Assembly (NCBI RefSeq): GCF_024868665.1
Contig: NC_079914.1
Location: forward strand, 8,499,104 to 8,563,103
DNA length: 64,000 nt
Direction of reading: 5' to 3'
From: Triplophysa rosa
Lineage: Eukaryota > Chordata > Actinopteri > Cypriniformes > Nemacheilidae
This document shows positions 25,032 through 43,676 of this stretch, one piece after another (position 1 is the stretch's first letter; each line of letters opens with the position of its first letter). Below the pieces are notes generated by a model. The model saw only the letters and a program-made list of their open reading frames with translations. It was not told where the DNA came from and did not search any database. The translations under genes and the position numbers were made by a program.

Positions 25032-26367
25032 TAGTATTTATAGACACATAAAAATTTGTCACCTGCAGATTGTCACACATGCTTATTAATGGAGAAACAT
25101 TTGGTTTTTAGACAGGCCAATTTTGTCTGTCTCTGCTATAATAAAAGGAGCATTATAAACATCTAGTTCGAAGCTGTGAAGGTGAAAGATCTCGCCTGGA
25201 GCAAGATCTCTAACGTTCAAAGGTTAGACAAAAGACACAACAGAGACTTCAAAGGGCAGGTGCAGTCACCTCATCGCGCTGACGTCATAACCCGGTGACC
25301 TCATGCCGTTGAGGAAAACAGGCAAAAACACACCAGCTATGGTGTGCAATCACGTTAGCAATAAAGCATGTACAATCTTTCCTTAAAGGTTAAATGACAA
25401 GATACGATTATACCAGGAGGTTTATGGTTGCCTTGGTGCAGAACCATGAATAACACCATGAATGCAAGAGGAGGAACATTTCTGAGCTGCCAAAGACTGC
25501 GGGAAATACTGACAGGCTTGGATCCCATTTCCATAAACAAATACTCGACTTCCTGAATGTGTGCATGTGTCCGGCAAAATAAGGGTCAAGAAGTGAAGAC
25601 AAAATGCAACTTTTCTCTTTTTCCATGAGTAAACAGTCCAAATAAACATATAAACATGGAAACTTTCCAAGGACCCCTGCTGTTACACTCTTAATCTGAT
25701 TATAAACATGTCTAATGTCAACCTATGCATCTATATAATATATAATGAAATAACAAACATACAAGTATGACTGAAAGTCCAGATGTTTTGGGAGAGAGCG
25801 TGTCGGAATTGTTTACGGCAGTTTGGTGCGAAGCCAAAGCAGTTTTGCAAGGCTGTGTCCTTATGCAAGGTTGTGGAGAAAAAGTAAGATATACTCGTGA
25901 AAATGAAATAAAAGAATTACCTTATTGCTTGGTTTTGTAGTTGACATAAAACTCTTGCGGTGTCTTGATATACTTCATATAAAACTACATTTACTTTATT
26001 TTTACACGACAGGACTTTAAACTACATGAGATAACACGTTACTGCAAAAACAACGTACTTTCCTTTGCACACATATATTTAATCTATATATTCCTTTTAA
26101 ATAATGAGGTAATATACGTGCTTTTTGTCAGCTTCCCTGTTATATAAGATGCTGTTAGAATAAATCATATTTGTGCACTGGAAAAAGAAATCAACTGCAA
26201 ACAATCAATAACTTGACCAAACAGCTTTATATTCAATGCGAATTAGAGAACAGAAGTGCTTAAGATAATATATATCTAAATTCACATTAAATGTAAACTC
26301 GCTTACCTACGACCACACACAACACGTCCACCACGACGAAGATTTTCCTTTTCCTCAAATCCGTCAT
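12952..26367 (-). CDS. plpp2: Phospholipid phosphatase 2 (lipid phosphate phosphatase), six coding exons
   Basis: This gene encodes an integral membrane phosphatase that removes phosphate from phosphatidic acid, LPA, S1P and ceramide-1-phosphate at the outer or luminal membrane face. The coding exons are 26307-26367, 15416-15567, 14829-15091, 14619-14676, 13199-13375 and 12952-13104. All have GT/AG borders and agreeing phases, and together give 287 residues; human PLPP2 has 288. The three PAP2 catalytic motifs are present: K120-x6-R127-P128, S164-G165-H166, and R212-x5-H218-xxx-D222. H166 and H218 are the expected catalytic histidines. N148-C-T is a likely luminal glycosylation site. Six hydrophobic segments are expected for the family. 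The tail, with an HNNHYNYPG stretch, resembles PLPP2 rather than PLPP1 or PLPP3. Intron 1 is 10.7 kb. The adjacent mier2 gene matches the human 19p13.3 order. The family call is nearly certain and the paralogue call is strong. Confidence 0.96.
13199..13375 (-). CDS. plpp2: plpp2 coding exon 5 (catalytic motif C3)
   Basis: This 177-nt exon encodes residues 179-237 in phase 0 with a CGCAG acceptor and a GTAAGT donor. It carries motif C3 (R212, H218, D222) within [15 protein letters not shown]218 is the expected nucleophile that forms the phosphohistidine intermediate. Confidence 0.96.
13440..13740. mobile_element. MITE family B in plpp2 intron
   Basis: It starts TTAAAGGGACAGTTCA, with the shared AAAATTCTGTCATCAT block, and folds back on itself around the middle. 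It lies in the intron between plpp2 exons 4 and 5. Confidence 0.8.
14619..14676 (-). CDS. plpp2: plpp2 coding exon 4 (catalytic SGH motif)
   Basis: This 58-nt exon completes Arg159 and encodes [19 protein letters not shown]. The S164-G165-H166 triad is PAP2 motif C2, in which the histidine is the general acid for phosphate release. The exon has a CTAG acceptor and a GTGGGT donor. Confidence 0.95.
14829..15091 (-). CDS. plpp2: plpp2 coding exon 3 (catalytic motif C1)
   Basis: This 263-nt exon encodes residues 72-158 and two bases of Arg159. It contains the conserved GEAYLVY and [10 protein letters not shown] segments and the phosphate-binding motif KYTIGRPRP (C1, residues 120-128). N148-C-T in the second luminal loop is a likely N-glycosylation site. 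The donor is GTTTGT, which is weaker than those of the other exons. Confidence 0.96.
15416..15567 (-). CDS. plpp2: plpp2 coding exon 2
   Basis: This 152-nt exon has a CTAG acceptor and a GTGAGT donor and encodes residues 21-71. It covers the end of transmembrane segment 1 and the first luminal loop. The segment [19 protein letters not shown] is highly typical of the PLPP1/2/3 family. Confidence 0.96.
15773..16092. repeat. Imperfect tandem duplication in plpp2 intron 1
   Basis: Copy 1 (15773-15899) and copy 2 (15920-16092) share TTCATAAAATAACTT, TTAATAGTTCTATAAATAAT and GGTGAAATGAGACATGA. Copy 2 carries about 45 extra bases. Confidence 0.75.
17085..17160 (+). mobile_element. tRNA-derived SINE head (decayed)
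   Basis: A box A-like TGGTAGTGCAA and a box B-like GGTTCGATACCC followed by AGGGAAC resemble the head of tRNA-derived fish SINEs. A family B MITE follows directly. A tail-like fragment GCTAAATGCATAAATG lies beyond the MITE near 17650. Confidence 0.5.
17162..17635. mobile_element. MITE family B, composite copy
   Basis: A short copy (17162-17339) with TTAA at both ends is followed directly by a second, longer copy ending TTAA at 17635. Both have the family ends GTTCACCCAAAAAT or variants. Confidence 0.8.
18056..18333. mobile_element. MITE family E, copy 1
   Basis: It has imperfect inverted ends (CCATTGCACATTGAGTCCGA and TCGGACTGTATGTGCAAAGA) and an interior shared with 63481-63729, including CTCCGATATTTTCGTCCGTC. 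Confidence 0.75.
18508..18820. mobile_element. MITE family B in plpp2 intron 1
   Basis: It starts TTAAAGGAATAGTTCACC, ends TTTTGGGTGAACTGTT and shows the typical fold-back interior. Confidence 0.8.
19479..19840. mobile_element. TTAA-flanked MITE (GCATCTAGTGGTGAGGTT type)
   Basis: The ends TTAAAGGTCCAGTGT and TTTGCACCTTTAA are inverted. The interior (GCATCTAGTGGTGAGG, CTTCCATG-type blocks) matches a repeat type I know to be widespread in teleosts. There is no coding capacity. Confidence 0.8.
19880..20415. mobile_element. Inverted-repeat MITE (TGGCGCTTTTCCACTGCA ends)
   Basis: The terminal 18 bp match in inverted orientation at 17 of 18 positions. GGTACC-rich inner blocks extend the fold. It is non-autonomous. 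Confidence 0.8.
20469..20672. mobile_element. MITE family F, copy 1
   Basis: It starts GTTTCCCGGACAGGGCTTAA and ends CCTGACCGGGAAAC as an inverted repeat. The interior (TATCTTAAAATA, CAAGATGC) is shared with the copy at 23855. Confidence 0.75.
20961..20992. repeat. CT microsatellite
   Basis: It is an uninterrupted (CT)n tract of about 30 bp in plpp2 intron 1. Confidence 0.9.
21582..21691. repeat. Long CA microsatellite (110 bp)
   Basis: It is a (CA)n tract with two CG-containing interruptions near its right end and is the longest microsatellite of the window. Confidence 0.95.
22974..23184. mobile_element. MITE family D, copy 1
   Basis: It starts ACACTCTCAAAAAGGATGTG and ends AGAGTGT. The interior is rich in TTAACAC repeats shared with 32053-32217. 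Confidence 0.7.
23855..24086. mobile_element. MITE family F, copy 2
   Basis: It is related to 20469-20672 by the GGCTTAAG and CTAGTCCC blocks and the AAATAAACCAGTG and CAAGATGCACGCCAGTAATG interior. The ends are more decayed. Confidence 0.65.
24529..24980. mobile_element. hAT-like MITE (TAGGGCTGCACGAT end)
   Basis: The left end TAGGGCTGCACGATAATTTA and right end ATCGCGACAGCCCT are imperfect inverted repeats typical of hAT-derived elements in fish. No transposase is present. Confidence 0.65.
24986..25030. repeat. TA then TG microsatellite
   Basis: A (TA)n tract passes into (TG)n directly after the hAT-like MITE. Confidence 0.9.
26307..26367 (-). CDS. plpp2: plpp2 coding exon 1 (start codon)
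   Basis: The exon holds the ATG at 26367-26365 and encodes residues 1-20 ([20 protein letters not shown]) plus the first base of Ala21. It ends in a GTAAGC donor. The basic N-terminus followed by a hydrophobic run is the start of transmembrane segment 1. The sequence continues correctly into exon 2 (ASLPF), as in human PLPP2. Confidence 0.93.
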
Positions 26368-29300
26368 AATGTCTTCAACTCGAACCCAAGTTAAAACTAA
26401 AAAGTCACTTCATTTATTTGTGAATGTCAAAGATAATCCACTTGGAAAAGCGCAAACAAACTCAACGCAACCAGTATTGCGAGTTCTTCCGGCTCCGCTT
26501 TTACCTGCCCTGGATGCGCACTTCACTTCATAGGTGTCGATTAAGCATGCGACTTTATGTGGCTATATTTTAAAGAGTGCCGTCAGTCCCCGCATCTTGC
26601 TTTTGTGAAAACCTGCTGGGAAAACTCCTCCGGTTGATATTTGAGGACGAATCCGCTCCTTTTCCCCCCTAAAAAACACGCCACTGTGTCTCGCTCGCCT
26701 CCACACCTTGAGCTGATAGCGTGTGTGGGTCTTGTCTGCGCAAACGCGTTGCGTGGCAAAATCGCAGCCTTCTGCACTTTGAACTGGAAAGCAGGGCATT
26801 GAACTCGGGAATGACACACGTTCAGGTTACATTATTTAATATCTCTAAACATGATCATTTATTTTTACTACACTAAAGACATTTATTTTATATTTAATAT
26901 TTAAATGACAATTAAATATATACATACATTAATACATACATCTATGTACTTATAAAAAAGTAAAAAACGAGTATCGGACTGAGAAGGCCATTTAAATTTC
27001 GTTTTAAATCTAATTTCTGTTTTAACTTTTGATTGTAAGAAGGGAGTGAAATGGCACGTGAAATGATAAACAGGCTTGACATTTGTATGTAAATCTGCCC
27101 CCTAGTGGACACTGCCGTCTAATAACGTGTACAAAGCACACACAAACTAATTACGTTGCAGATTAATTGAATGTGTGTATTTACAAAAACAATTTCAGAT
27201 TAGTTAAACAAAATGGCGTATAGGCAAGGCATCACTCACAATTAACGTCTAAATTAAATCTTAATTATGGTTTAATAAATTAAATTAATAAATAAGAATT
27301 CATCTCAACTGAGAAACAAATCATTTTAAAATTGTTGACAATACTAAATAGCCTATTAAACACTCTACACGTATCTGAACCGCCTAATGATACAATTACA
27401 AATGTCAACAGCAGAAGAAAATATTTCTCCTTCACTATAAAGACCTGTAAATAATATACGTAAGTCATCTTAATGGTACAGACGTAGCACTTCATAAGAT
27501 AACATTAATATTGACTATAAATAAGCAAAGCATTTACTGTAGCTGCTTGTATTTATTTAGGTTGACAGTGTTAAAGCAACCCTATCTTTGGCTCATTTTC
27601 TGACCTCACAGTCACAGAATAGTTCACATTTATCCTCACACCCTGCGAGTCAACACCCACAGAAGCTAATATATGCACTGCAGGTCTACTCACATCCATA
27701 TTCTCCTGCAGCCTGTGCTCATTTTTGATGGCCAGACTGCATGTTATTTTTAAATTAAAAGATGAGAACTGGTTTCTGGTTTATTTTCTGTGTAACAACA
27801 AGAATTGGAGCGTTCTTATATTTTCTATCTTATGCAAAATTTTATATATAACTTGAATAACTTTTTGCCAACTCATTTTTTTTCATATTTTGCAACTCAC
27901 TGTACACTACTATAGTTTAGTGCATGCGGACAGTTGCCAGGGCATTTTGGTTGCTGTGGTGTTCAAGATGGTTTCTTATGGCCCATGTTAAAATATTCTG
28001 GTTCCTAGATTTTCCTTTTGAAAGGGAAGCAATTTTTTGTCTCCAGACAAAAATAAGTCACTCAGAAAAATAAATATTACATCTCTTATACAAAAAAATC
28101 TTAATCAAAGGGTTAGTTTATTTTAAGAACAGCTTTTAAAATACTAATAAAAATGCTTTTAAATAATTGATTTTTAATGAATGTGGAAAATAGCAGTAGA
28201 ATATTTTTTATATAGAATATATATTAACAGTAAAAAAAATATTATAAATAGTTAAATAAAGTTTTTTGACTAAAGATCCATGTGTTATTGGCCAATCTGA
28301 GCCCTTGCAATTAACACCAATTTTTTCAGTTAAACTCCATTACACAGAAGACTAAGAATTGCCTAGATGTAATGGCAAGAATTTAGAAAACGAATACACA
28401 ATATCAAAGTACTGATTGTGGAAAACATTATTCAAAAAAAGAAATATTAATCGATGACCAAATTATTGCATGAATTATAAATTAAAGCTTCAACTCTAGT
28501 AGAAAAACGTGGCACCTGGGCCACCTGTAACCACTTAAACACAGCCAAGTTCATATATATTCACATATTCTAAATGACTTCAAATGAAAACAATTCTGTT
28601 TTAAACATTATGATGTACAATGTAACGTGGTGTAGTAGGAACAAATTTATACATCACATTTATTTCTCTGACTGTAGCCTATCGATCATGTCACCATAGT
28701 GTAATCTTACTTTAGTGAGATTTAAATGCAGTGATGTTTTCGCAATAAACATCAAGGCTGGTTCAGATACTTAACTCAATGCAAGATTTAAAATGCAGTT
28801 TTACCATCTGTTCACCTTCCTACTGCGTAGATCAGTGCACATTGGCATTTGATTGAATAAATTAACATTTTAATAAAAGTTTGTCCTATTTTGTAATTTG
28901 TAGTATCCCTGTTATAAAAACATCAAAAGTGGCAGTAAATCAAAATAAAATAAACATAAGGGTTTGAAGTGTGTTTGCTAATCTTTTTTTATTTACAAAA
29001 TATAATAACAAGGACAATAAATCAATATAACAGGAGCAGTAATATATAAATTGCTAAAATAAAAAAGTCACGTAAGCAAGGCAGTGTTTGTCTCCCTTTT
29101 GTATCTTCTGAATATTGTGTAAACTAAAACATTAAAGCTGTCCTAAATGATTAAAAGCAACAGGAAACAAATACACATGAAATGGAGGGTATGCAATGCG
29201 ATAAAGACATGTGAAGCTTTCCTTCCTGAATAACAGAGGTCCTGTTAGTGGCACCTTAAGTCAATGAGATACTACACTGGATATTGTTCCAGTTTCTCTG

Positions 29301-29560
29301 GTGGTGAAGGATTCTGGGTAATACAACAAAGCAAGAGGTTTCCGTAATGTCTGAAAAACCTGAGAAACTTAATGCAGTGACTCTGCCGCAGTAGAGTATT
29401 TGACTTGTAAATGTCACAACACAGACAAACCAGGATTGTTGGCAAGATATGTGTGGAGCTTATAATGAAAAACCATTCATAAACCCTCTTAAACACTTAG
29501 TACATAAATACTGACGGACCAGACCGAGAGGGAAACGATCAGACCCCCTGAGGAACTTGA
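26368..29560. other. plpp2 promoter region and spacer to mier2
   Basis: The first 450 bp are less AT-rich and contain CpGs, as expected for the plpp2 5' UTR and promoter on the minus strand. A sequence matching the CTCF consensus lies at 27095-27108 (minus). The rest is strongly AT-rich with no gene that I can see. Confidence 0.55.
27095..27108 (-). promoter_or_regulatory. CTCF consensus match
   Basis: CCACTAGGGGGCAG on the minus strand fits the CTCF core consensus at every position I can check. It lies between the plpp2 promoter and the mier2 3' end. Confidence 0.4.
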
Positions 29561-29564
29561 CTTC

Positions 29565-29570
29565 TTTATT
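29565..29570 (-). terminator. Candidate mier2 polyadenylation signal
   Basis: AATAAA occurs on the minus strand in the context GCAATAAAG, about 1.1 kb after the mier2 stop codon. It is a plausible 3' end, but other AT-rich candidates exist further down. Confidence 0.35.
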
Positions 29571-29669
29571 GCACAAAGAGGACCTACAATGGGAAAGCTA
29601 CAGTCCCACAAAGAATATTGTGAAAACAACCGGACGAAGCGTAGAAGGTCATTGTTGATAGTATCTTCA

Positions 29670-29954
29670 TAAAGGGAAGGATCACCCAAAAATAAAAATT
29701 CTGTCATCATTTATTCACCCTCATGTGGTTTGAAACCTGTCTATATCTCTTTCTTCTGTGGACACAAAAGAATAGATAGAAAAAGATATTTTGAGAAAGT
29801 GTTTTTTCTGTCCATTCAATCTCATTGGTTACCAGCGTACTTCAAAATATCTTGTTTTGTGTTCTGCAGAAGAAAGAAATTCATACAGGTTTGTAATGAC
29901 ATGAGAGAGAGCAAATGATGAAAGAATTTCAATTTTTGGGTGAACTATCCTTTT
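29670..29954. mobile_element. MITE family B near the mier2 3' end
   Basis: It starts AAAGGGAAGGATCACCCAAA and ends TTTTGGGTGAACTATCC, with a fold-back interior. It would lie inside the mier2 3' UTR if the signal at 29565 is used. Confidence 0.8.
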
Positions 29955-30685
29955 GTTGTTCTTTGACAAAAACAAGCAACTTTAAAATGACAAAAAATAA
30001 AAGGTTTTAGCCTGAGTTAGCCACATTTTTCAGCTTATAAGAACTACATGCAATGAAAGAAACAATTTATAAGAGATAATGAAAATGAGCTTCAGTGACA
30101 TGTTCACTGAAAACATCTTGTATTTGTATGAATGCTGCCATTTCCCCCCCCCAAAAACAGGAATTAGGTAGTTTATTTGAAATACACTCTCATTGCATGT
30201 AGTAGTCTGAGAGATGACCAACCCCCTACAAACACTATAATCTGCCAAAAGATGTAGACAGCACTGTGTAATGCTCCAAATTGAATTCGATGATAATCGA
30301 AGATATATGGACATGGATCTCAGTTGTCCATTTCTGGCACCTTCAGGAAACCTAGTCCATAACACACACCAATAAAGTGTGCTTCAATTTAATGTAGGTT
30401 ATGGTTTGTACCATCTTTGAGTTCTTTAAAACATTCTTTATCTCCGGTGCACTACTTCTCCATTGTTTTTGTAAAGTTATTTGCTTATATGTGGAATGTG
30501 TTTTATTGGTGAAAGGATGAGTCACTGTGTTAGTGAACAATGGAGTTGGATAGGTTTGGAGCAGATGGTGGAGGGTGGGCATAGGAAGCTACTGATTATC
30601 CCAAAGTCTGGGACGGCAATGGAAGGGCTAACCAAAAGGTGAAACAGGTACGGTAAAAGTCAATCTGAGATCTAGAGACATACTC

Positions 30686-37530
<6,845 letters not shown>

Positions 37531-38682
37531 TCCGATTCTGCGCAAGCGGCGGAATGCCCGGATGTTGTGTAGGACGATGCAAACTCCTATTGAACCTACA
37601 TTCTAACTAACTTCAATAATAGTTACAATTCATATAATATAGTCCGTGCTTGTTACTTTAGTTGCACTTAAAGAAAAGTTTATTTTAACTGGAGTTTGTT
37701 GTTTGAGGATGAACTATATAAAGTATTTTTTCTGCCCTCATATACATGTTTCAAGGTATCTAAACCAAAGTGCATAGCATATTATTTATTACTTATTTAT
37801 TTGTAGTTGTTTATTATTTTGTCTGTATATTGTTGAACATAGGCTATGCATATGTATCATTGGATATTTAAATGCACTTTAATTTTTGTTATGTGGATAG
37901 TAAAGTATCCAGATGTTGCTATTAGGCAACTTTATAAATATTTTATGTTATATAGTAGAGGCCTAAAGTTATAAATAAAGTTTACATTATTTTAGATTCT
38001 TGTTTCCTTAAAACACAACGTGAACAAGGTGAAAGTCACACCAAAAAGATAAAGATCTTCCCCTTGTCGTGGACACCTTTTATCAACACAATACATTTGA
38101 TAACTACATTTTTACAATTAGCAGATTTTATTTAGGCCTAAAAACACATGCAACTATTTATGCTACCCAAAGATTTGGCAACCGGCATCAAAGACTGCAT
38201 TTGTACATATATACACATACACAAAACAAGAAACGTTAAACATTTTTGTCAGTTGTCTATAAAAGACACGAGATGCCTATAAAAGCAACGAATGCCATGA
38301 AAGCAACGCTCACAGACGCAGTGTTGTTTCACATCAGATGGCATTTAGACACCATGTGATCCACTAATCAGAAACAGAGATTGATTGGCTGGATGAAGGG
38401 GGAGTGGCGAGTGTGTTGCTCACAGATAAACTCATCATGTGTCTCATTGTGTGTATATGTTTCCCTCTTATGTACTGTATGCTGTTTCCCTGCACAAAGC
38501 CAAATCCTACAGTGAATAACAGAAACTAGATAACTGGTTTCAGATCAGCAATGAACTGTAATGTAAAGTGCATGCACCTGTGCATCAGTTTGTCAGAGGA
38601 TGTGGTCTAACTGAGAAGTGCTGACAATGAGAGTTTGCTGGAACAGCTACAGAGGTCTTCCCTGAGGGGGCGAAACTGTTAA

Positions 38683-38720
38683 AATAGTGTTGTTTGCCTT
38701 GAATAGTGTTGTTTGCCTTG
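38683..38720. repeat. Exact 19-bp tandem duplication
   Basis: AATAGTGTTGTTTGCCTTG occurs twice head to tail. Confidence 0.85.
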
Positions 38721-40100
38721 ATTCACAGCATAATATAGATGTTACTAGGTACCTGTAAGCAGACCTAAAGAATGGTCTTTTTAAAGAGAGAGGTGAGAGA
38801 GATGACCTTCTCATCGAAGAGTAGAATGCAAAAATAAAACCTACAATTTAAAACCTACAGTTTCTACTAAATAGACTTAACATTTTACCATATTATGTGA
38901 GCATGCTTTTATTTCTTTCTCTTAAAAACAACTTCTTCAATCTATTATGTTTTGTTTACAAAGTAAAAAAATAAACAAAATCAATGTCATGCAATTTTAT
39001 CAGTGGTCTTTTGGCATGAACAGTTTATGCGATATATCTTTGTATAAAGGCAACACGTGTGCTTTTAAGACTCTTGAAATAAATGCTCTGGTTGAAACTT
39101 TTTTGCATGAAATGACTTATCCCTTAACCAAAAAGCACCAAAAGATATGAAAGATACACCCCAGTAGCACTCTTTACATATTGATTGATTGACTGATCGA
39201 TTGATTTTGAACACAAAAAATTGTTTATTATTTATAGTGCTGTATAATGCTTATATTTATAGTGCTGTGGCAGTATTCAGTATTCAATGTAAAAGTGTTT
39301 TATGATTTTGACTGTATTCCAATTTAAACACAGAGCTTTGAACATGTAAACCGTTTAGTATCAGTTTAGTATTAGTTTCTTTAGTGTTTAAAATGATACA
39401 GAACAGATGCTATTTTATTTAAATGATTGTGAGATACACATATTGAAACTGATGCTAATGTATAGAACTTAAAATACTATAGACTAGGCCTATATTTTTA
39501 CAAGTTGTATTTGTACTGTGCATCTTGGTTTCTTCAAAACAATTTAGCTTCTGTCAACACACATAAAAGGGCTGTTACCTTAGACTAGAACAAAGGATAT
39601 GGACACACAGTATATAAAAACAAGGCTACAAAACCACATGCAAGACAGATGTTTCACTAGTTGCTGTGTATTTGCTGTTGACTTAAACATCAGGTGATTT
39701 ACATAAAGCATTTGTTAAAGATTAAATAGTTTATTTATATGCTTCTCATTAATGCTATAAAGCAGAAATAAAACACATTTCAGACATACAGTATATGCAG
39801 TTTAATAAGTGGCACTGATAGGAGCTACTGTACAAAACACAGTTCCGACCTTCTTCAGGTGGACATTGAAACAGTGAGGAAAAAGCTAAAGCGTTAAATT
39901 CAACAAATGTAAGTAAAATACAAATGTACATTTAAAAAAAAAAAAAAAATCGAGACTTTACTACATATTCAAAATCAAATGTAACACATTTGAAGTAGAG
40001 CGCTGCACTTTTTTAAAGACAGCTATTGTTGGTAAAAAAATATTTTTGCTACAAATATTAATATCTTCTTACCATAATGTTCTGTGCTGAGATTTGATAG

Positions 40101-40116
40101 CCACCAGAGGGCACTA
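40101..40116 (+). promoter_or_regulatory. CTCF consensus match
   Basis: CCACCAGAGGGCACTA on the plus strand fits the CTCF core consensus. It lies between mier2 and s1pr4. Confidence 0.4.
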
Positions 40117-41221
40117 TCGGCTCAAAACTTTTATGGACTAAATTTATGGTTCATTTTGATGTGTTTAACTTTCAGCATAAAGTACAAACAGAGCCACATA
40201 CTGTATACTCATTCATATACATGCAAATACTGTTTTTAATCAAGCAATTTCTTAACATAAACTATATACAAACATGTCCACAAATACACATTTATATAGA
40301 CGTACTGTTTTCATTCCAGTAATTACTTACATAAAGTACAAACAGAAAAACATGTCCAGTTCACTTCCCTCTGTATATTTTGGGCAATGAAAGCAGATCT
40401 TCATTTATTGGGTTAAATTCTAATTTCATATTCTTTGTTGGCTTTGATGGGTTGCCTATTAACACCTGAAACTTATGTGATTTATTAAAGCATTTTATGT
40501 TATCATTACTGATACTTCTAATTAACTGCTTAATGGGCCAAATTTGCCAAAGTCAGAATTATCTCACAATATTAATGCGTCCTTTTCCACTGATGTCATG
40601 GAATGAAAAAGCACCTCACAAACAATGTTCGAAAACATCATGCATGACCTTCCCACAAAAAAGACACATTTTTTAACTTTGTTGAAACTTTGTTGAACTA
40701 ATGCAGAGAGGCCTAAAACATTATATCCATGCTGTTCAGACCACAGTTTCATGTGTACCATTTGTTACTGTTGCTATTTTGGAAATTGTTTGTTTTCACA
40801 TGAAAGGAATGATATGAAATATATGCATGTAATCCTACAAATATTTTGACATGTTCTGGTTTAGATATTTTACCAGTGGGTTCAGGATGTTGAGTACTTT
40901 TGGTGAACTGCATAGAAAAACAAACCATTTAAGCTTTCAGCTGGAACATTTGATGGTTTAAATGAATGAGCCAGGCCTTTAAAAACATAAATACAATTTC
41001 CTGGCAGATTAAATATCACAATGAAAGCATCTTTCAGACATTTGTTACTATAGATATAAGATAAGCTAAATACATTACAGAATGATTGCAAATTTAGTAG
41101 CAGCTTCCTTATCGTATTACTTTCTTTATTGTAAGCGGGTAAAATATCTGTGTAATATTCAAAATGTTTTTATTTCAATATCATCAGAGGTTTAACGTAA
41201 TTGCTTTCCTACAGTTTGTTT

Positions 41222-41525
41222 TTAAAGGGATTGTTCAGCCAAAAATAAGAATTCTGTCATCATTTTTTCGCCTTCATGTCGTTCAAAATGTGTATATGAC
41301 TCTTTCATTTGTGGCACACAAAAGAAGACATTTTGAGAAATATCTCAGTGGTTTTGTGTCCACACAGTGGAACTCAATGGGGACCAATGTTTTTTGGTTA
41401 CCAACATTCTTCAAAATATCTTCTTTTGTGTTTTTTTTTCTGCAGAAGAAAGAAAGTCATACAGGTTTGAAATGACATGAGGGTGAATAAATGATACACT
41501 TTTCATTTTTGGGGTGAACTATCAC
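41222..41525. mobile_element. MITE family B
   Basis: It starts TTAAAGGGATTGTTCAGCC and ends TTTGGGGTGAACTATC. The interior includes CTTCAAAATATCTTCTTTTG. Confidence 0.8.
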
Positions 41526-42846
41526 ATGATAAATGCAAGGACTTTGCTTGTCATTTGTGACACTAACACACTGCCAGAAGAGGGCAATATCACCAAAAAG
41601 CAAGTGATCTTACATTCTTCGTTTTTTTCACATATAGGCTTCACATCTACAAAAATAATGTAGCACAGTTAATAAAACTCATATCTCAATAAAAATCTCA
41701 ATCATATCAGTATAGTCTGAAAAAGTTGCTTTATTCTTAATACCAATGGTGATCTAAAACTCATGGTGGCTGCCATGTTGAGATCACATGACTAGCTAAA
41801 TACTATTTTTTTCTTAGTAAACCACCATTATCAGACTTTGAGTTTAAAATAATGTCCCACAGCCAAACACCACCTAAGTGCCTAAATGCCCCTCTATATG
41901 CCAGATTTCAATTAGTTCCGATGCCCCGACTGTCCATTGTCCAATAGTCCCCAACAGCCTATTTCCTGTCATTGTGCTGACTGAGCACAGACATGTAGAC
42001 AGTTAGCCACTTACATCACAAGAACCAATTGTGACTCATACATAAAAGACTATAAATTATACCATTGAAAACATGAACAAGGTTGACGCCATAGCCCCGT
42101 TGTTAACACGCTGACATAGCATCAGTGCATGGTGACCCAAGTATAATTCCTGACTCAAGAGTTCATGCCAATTCTGCTTCCCCATCTCCACCCAATGCTT
42201 TCATGCCACCTTTCTACTGTCCTGTTGCAATAAAGGTATACAAATCCCCTAAAATATAACTTAAAAACAAGAATCTCTTTCAACCTGCACAATTGAATCT
42301 GCGAATCAGTCACAGGTTTAGGCAGATACAGACACATGATGACTTCAGGTCGGTTGTCCATCTAGGGAAATAATGAACAAATTTATGTTAGTAAACCATT
42401 TCATGACAGCAGAGGAACTACGCAACATTTGTGGTCCATGTTTTCTGTGGTCTAATTTATGAATGTCACAAGTTCAAGTCTAAGCATCTGATTCAAAACT
42501 TGTGCCCAGGCATTACATATTTCTCATGTGATTGTCATTGTCATCCAACAATATCGTAAATGTTTCTACTAAGGAGAAATGAGCAAATGAAAAGAATTGC
42601 TGGCATACTGTAGGTATGAGATGTTGCTGGGCAAATTTGGAAAAAAAATGATTTGAGATTAAAATCTCTGAATTTCAAATGCGATTTAAATGCATTGATA
42701 TGCTATGAGCACATTTTGAGACATGGTTGAGATGTCGTCTAAAACAACCACAGGAGAAACGTTTGAAGTAATTTTTTTTAGAAATAACACATAAGAGAGA
42801 CATTTTAATTGTATCCTATTGCTACCTATAAAAAAAGTAAGGGTAT

Positions 42847-43112
42847 TTAAAGAGATAGTTCAGGCAAAAATAAAAATTCTGTCATCATTTATTCACCCTC
42901 ATTTGTGTTCAAAACCTGTATGTGATTTCTTCTGTGGATTTCTTCTGTGGAACACAAAAGAAGATCATTTGAGAAATGTCTCAGGGGTTTTATGTTCATA
43001 CACTGGAAGTCAATGGAGGGCAATGTTGTTTGGTTATCAACATTCTTCTAAATATCTTCTCTTGTGTTCTGCATCATACAGGTTTGGAATGAAGTGAGTA
43101 AACGATAAAATT
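42847..43112. mobile_element. MITE family B, right end truncated
   Basis: It starts TTAAAGAGATAGTTCAGGC. The right inverted end is lost after GAAGTGAGTAAACGAT. A 15-bp direct duplication (GATTTCTTCTGTGGA) lies near 42930. Confidence 0.7.
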
Positions 43113-43676
43113 AATTTGTGCTTTCTTTACCTAAGGTTCCCATTGTGAAGAAAAAAGTAACATGTAACATTTTCTTTTCCCCCTCTCCCAGTATAAACAG
43201 GATGTTTATACCAGTGCGAGGGCCACAGACAAACCCAGCACCGATGGCCCGATAACCTCAGTGAGTTCCCAGAGTAAACCTCATCCTCCAATCTAGATTA
43301 ACAGGGATTTATATCTCCATTCGAGTTCAGAGCGCCGCAGAGCTCAGCTAGGCTGATGCTCTTCCTGTAGCGGTAGTTACTGTGTTTCAGGATGAGATCC
43401 CATTTGCCTGTGTATATTTCACTGAGCATGGGTTTCTTTTCACAACGGCAACACAGGGTCTGAGCTCTTACAAAAACAGGATTATCAGGGAGAGTCAATG
43501 TGTGAAGGTTCGTTCGCAAATATGGTCAGAAAGACACTGGAACGTAAAAATGCAAAAATGGTTACGGTGCATATTTTAATTCAAACAAACATGAAAACAG
43601 AAACTGATTATTTAAAAAATATATTTTTATTTAGTTTAGAGGTACTGAAACTGGTCTGCTAAAATATCTGTATGCT

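Larger units (their letters stand above)
15568..26306 (-). other. plpp2 intron 1 (10.7 kb, MITE-rich)
   Basis: I see no coding exon inside this intron. It holds an imperfect tandem duplication (15773-16092), a tRNA-derived SINE fragment, about nine inverted-repeat transposons between 17162 and 24980, a CT tract and the longest CA microsatellite of the window. Short unique stretches near 16400-16900, 21150-21500, 21750-22900 and 25030-26280 show nothing I can name. Confidence 0.8.
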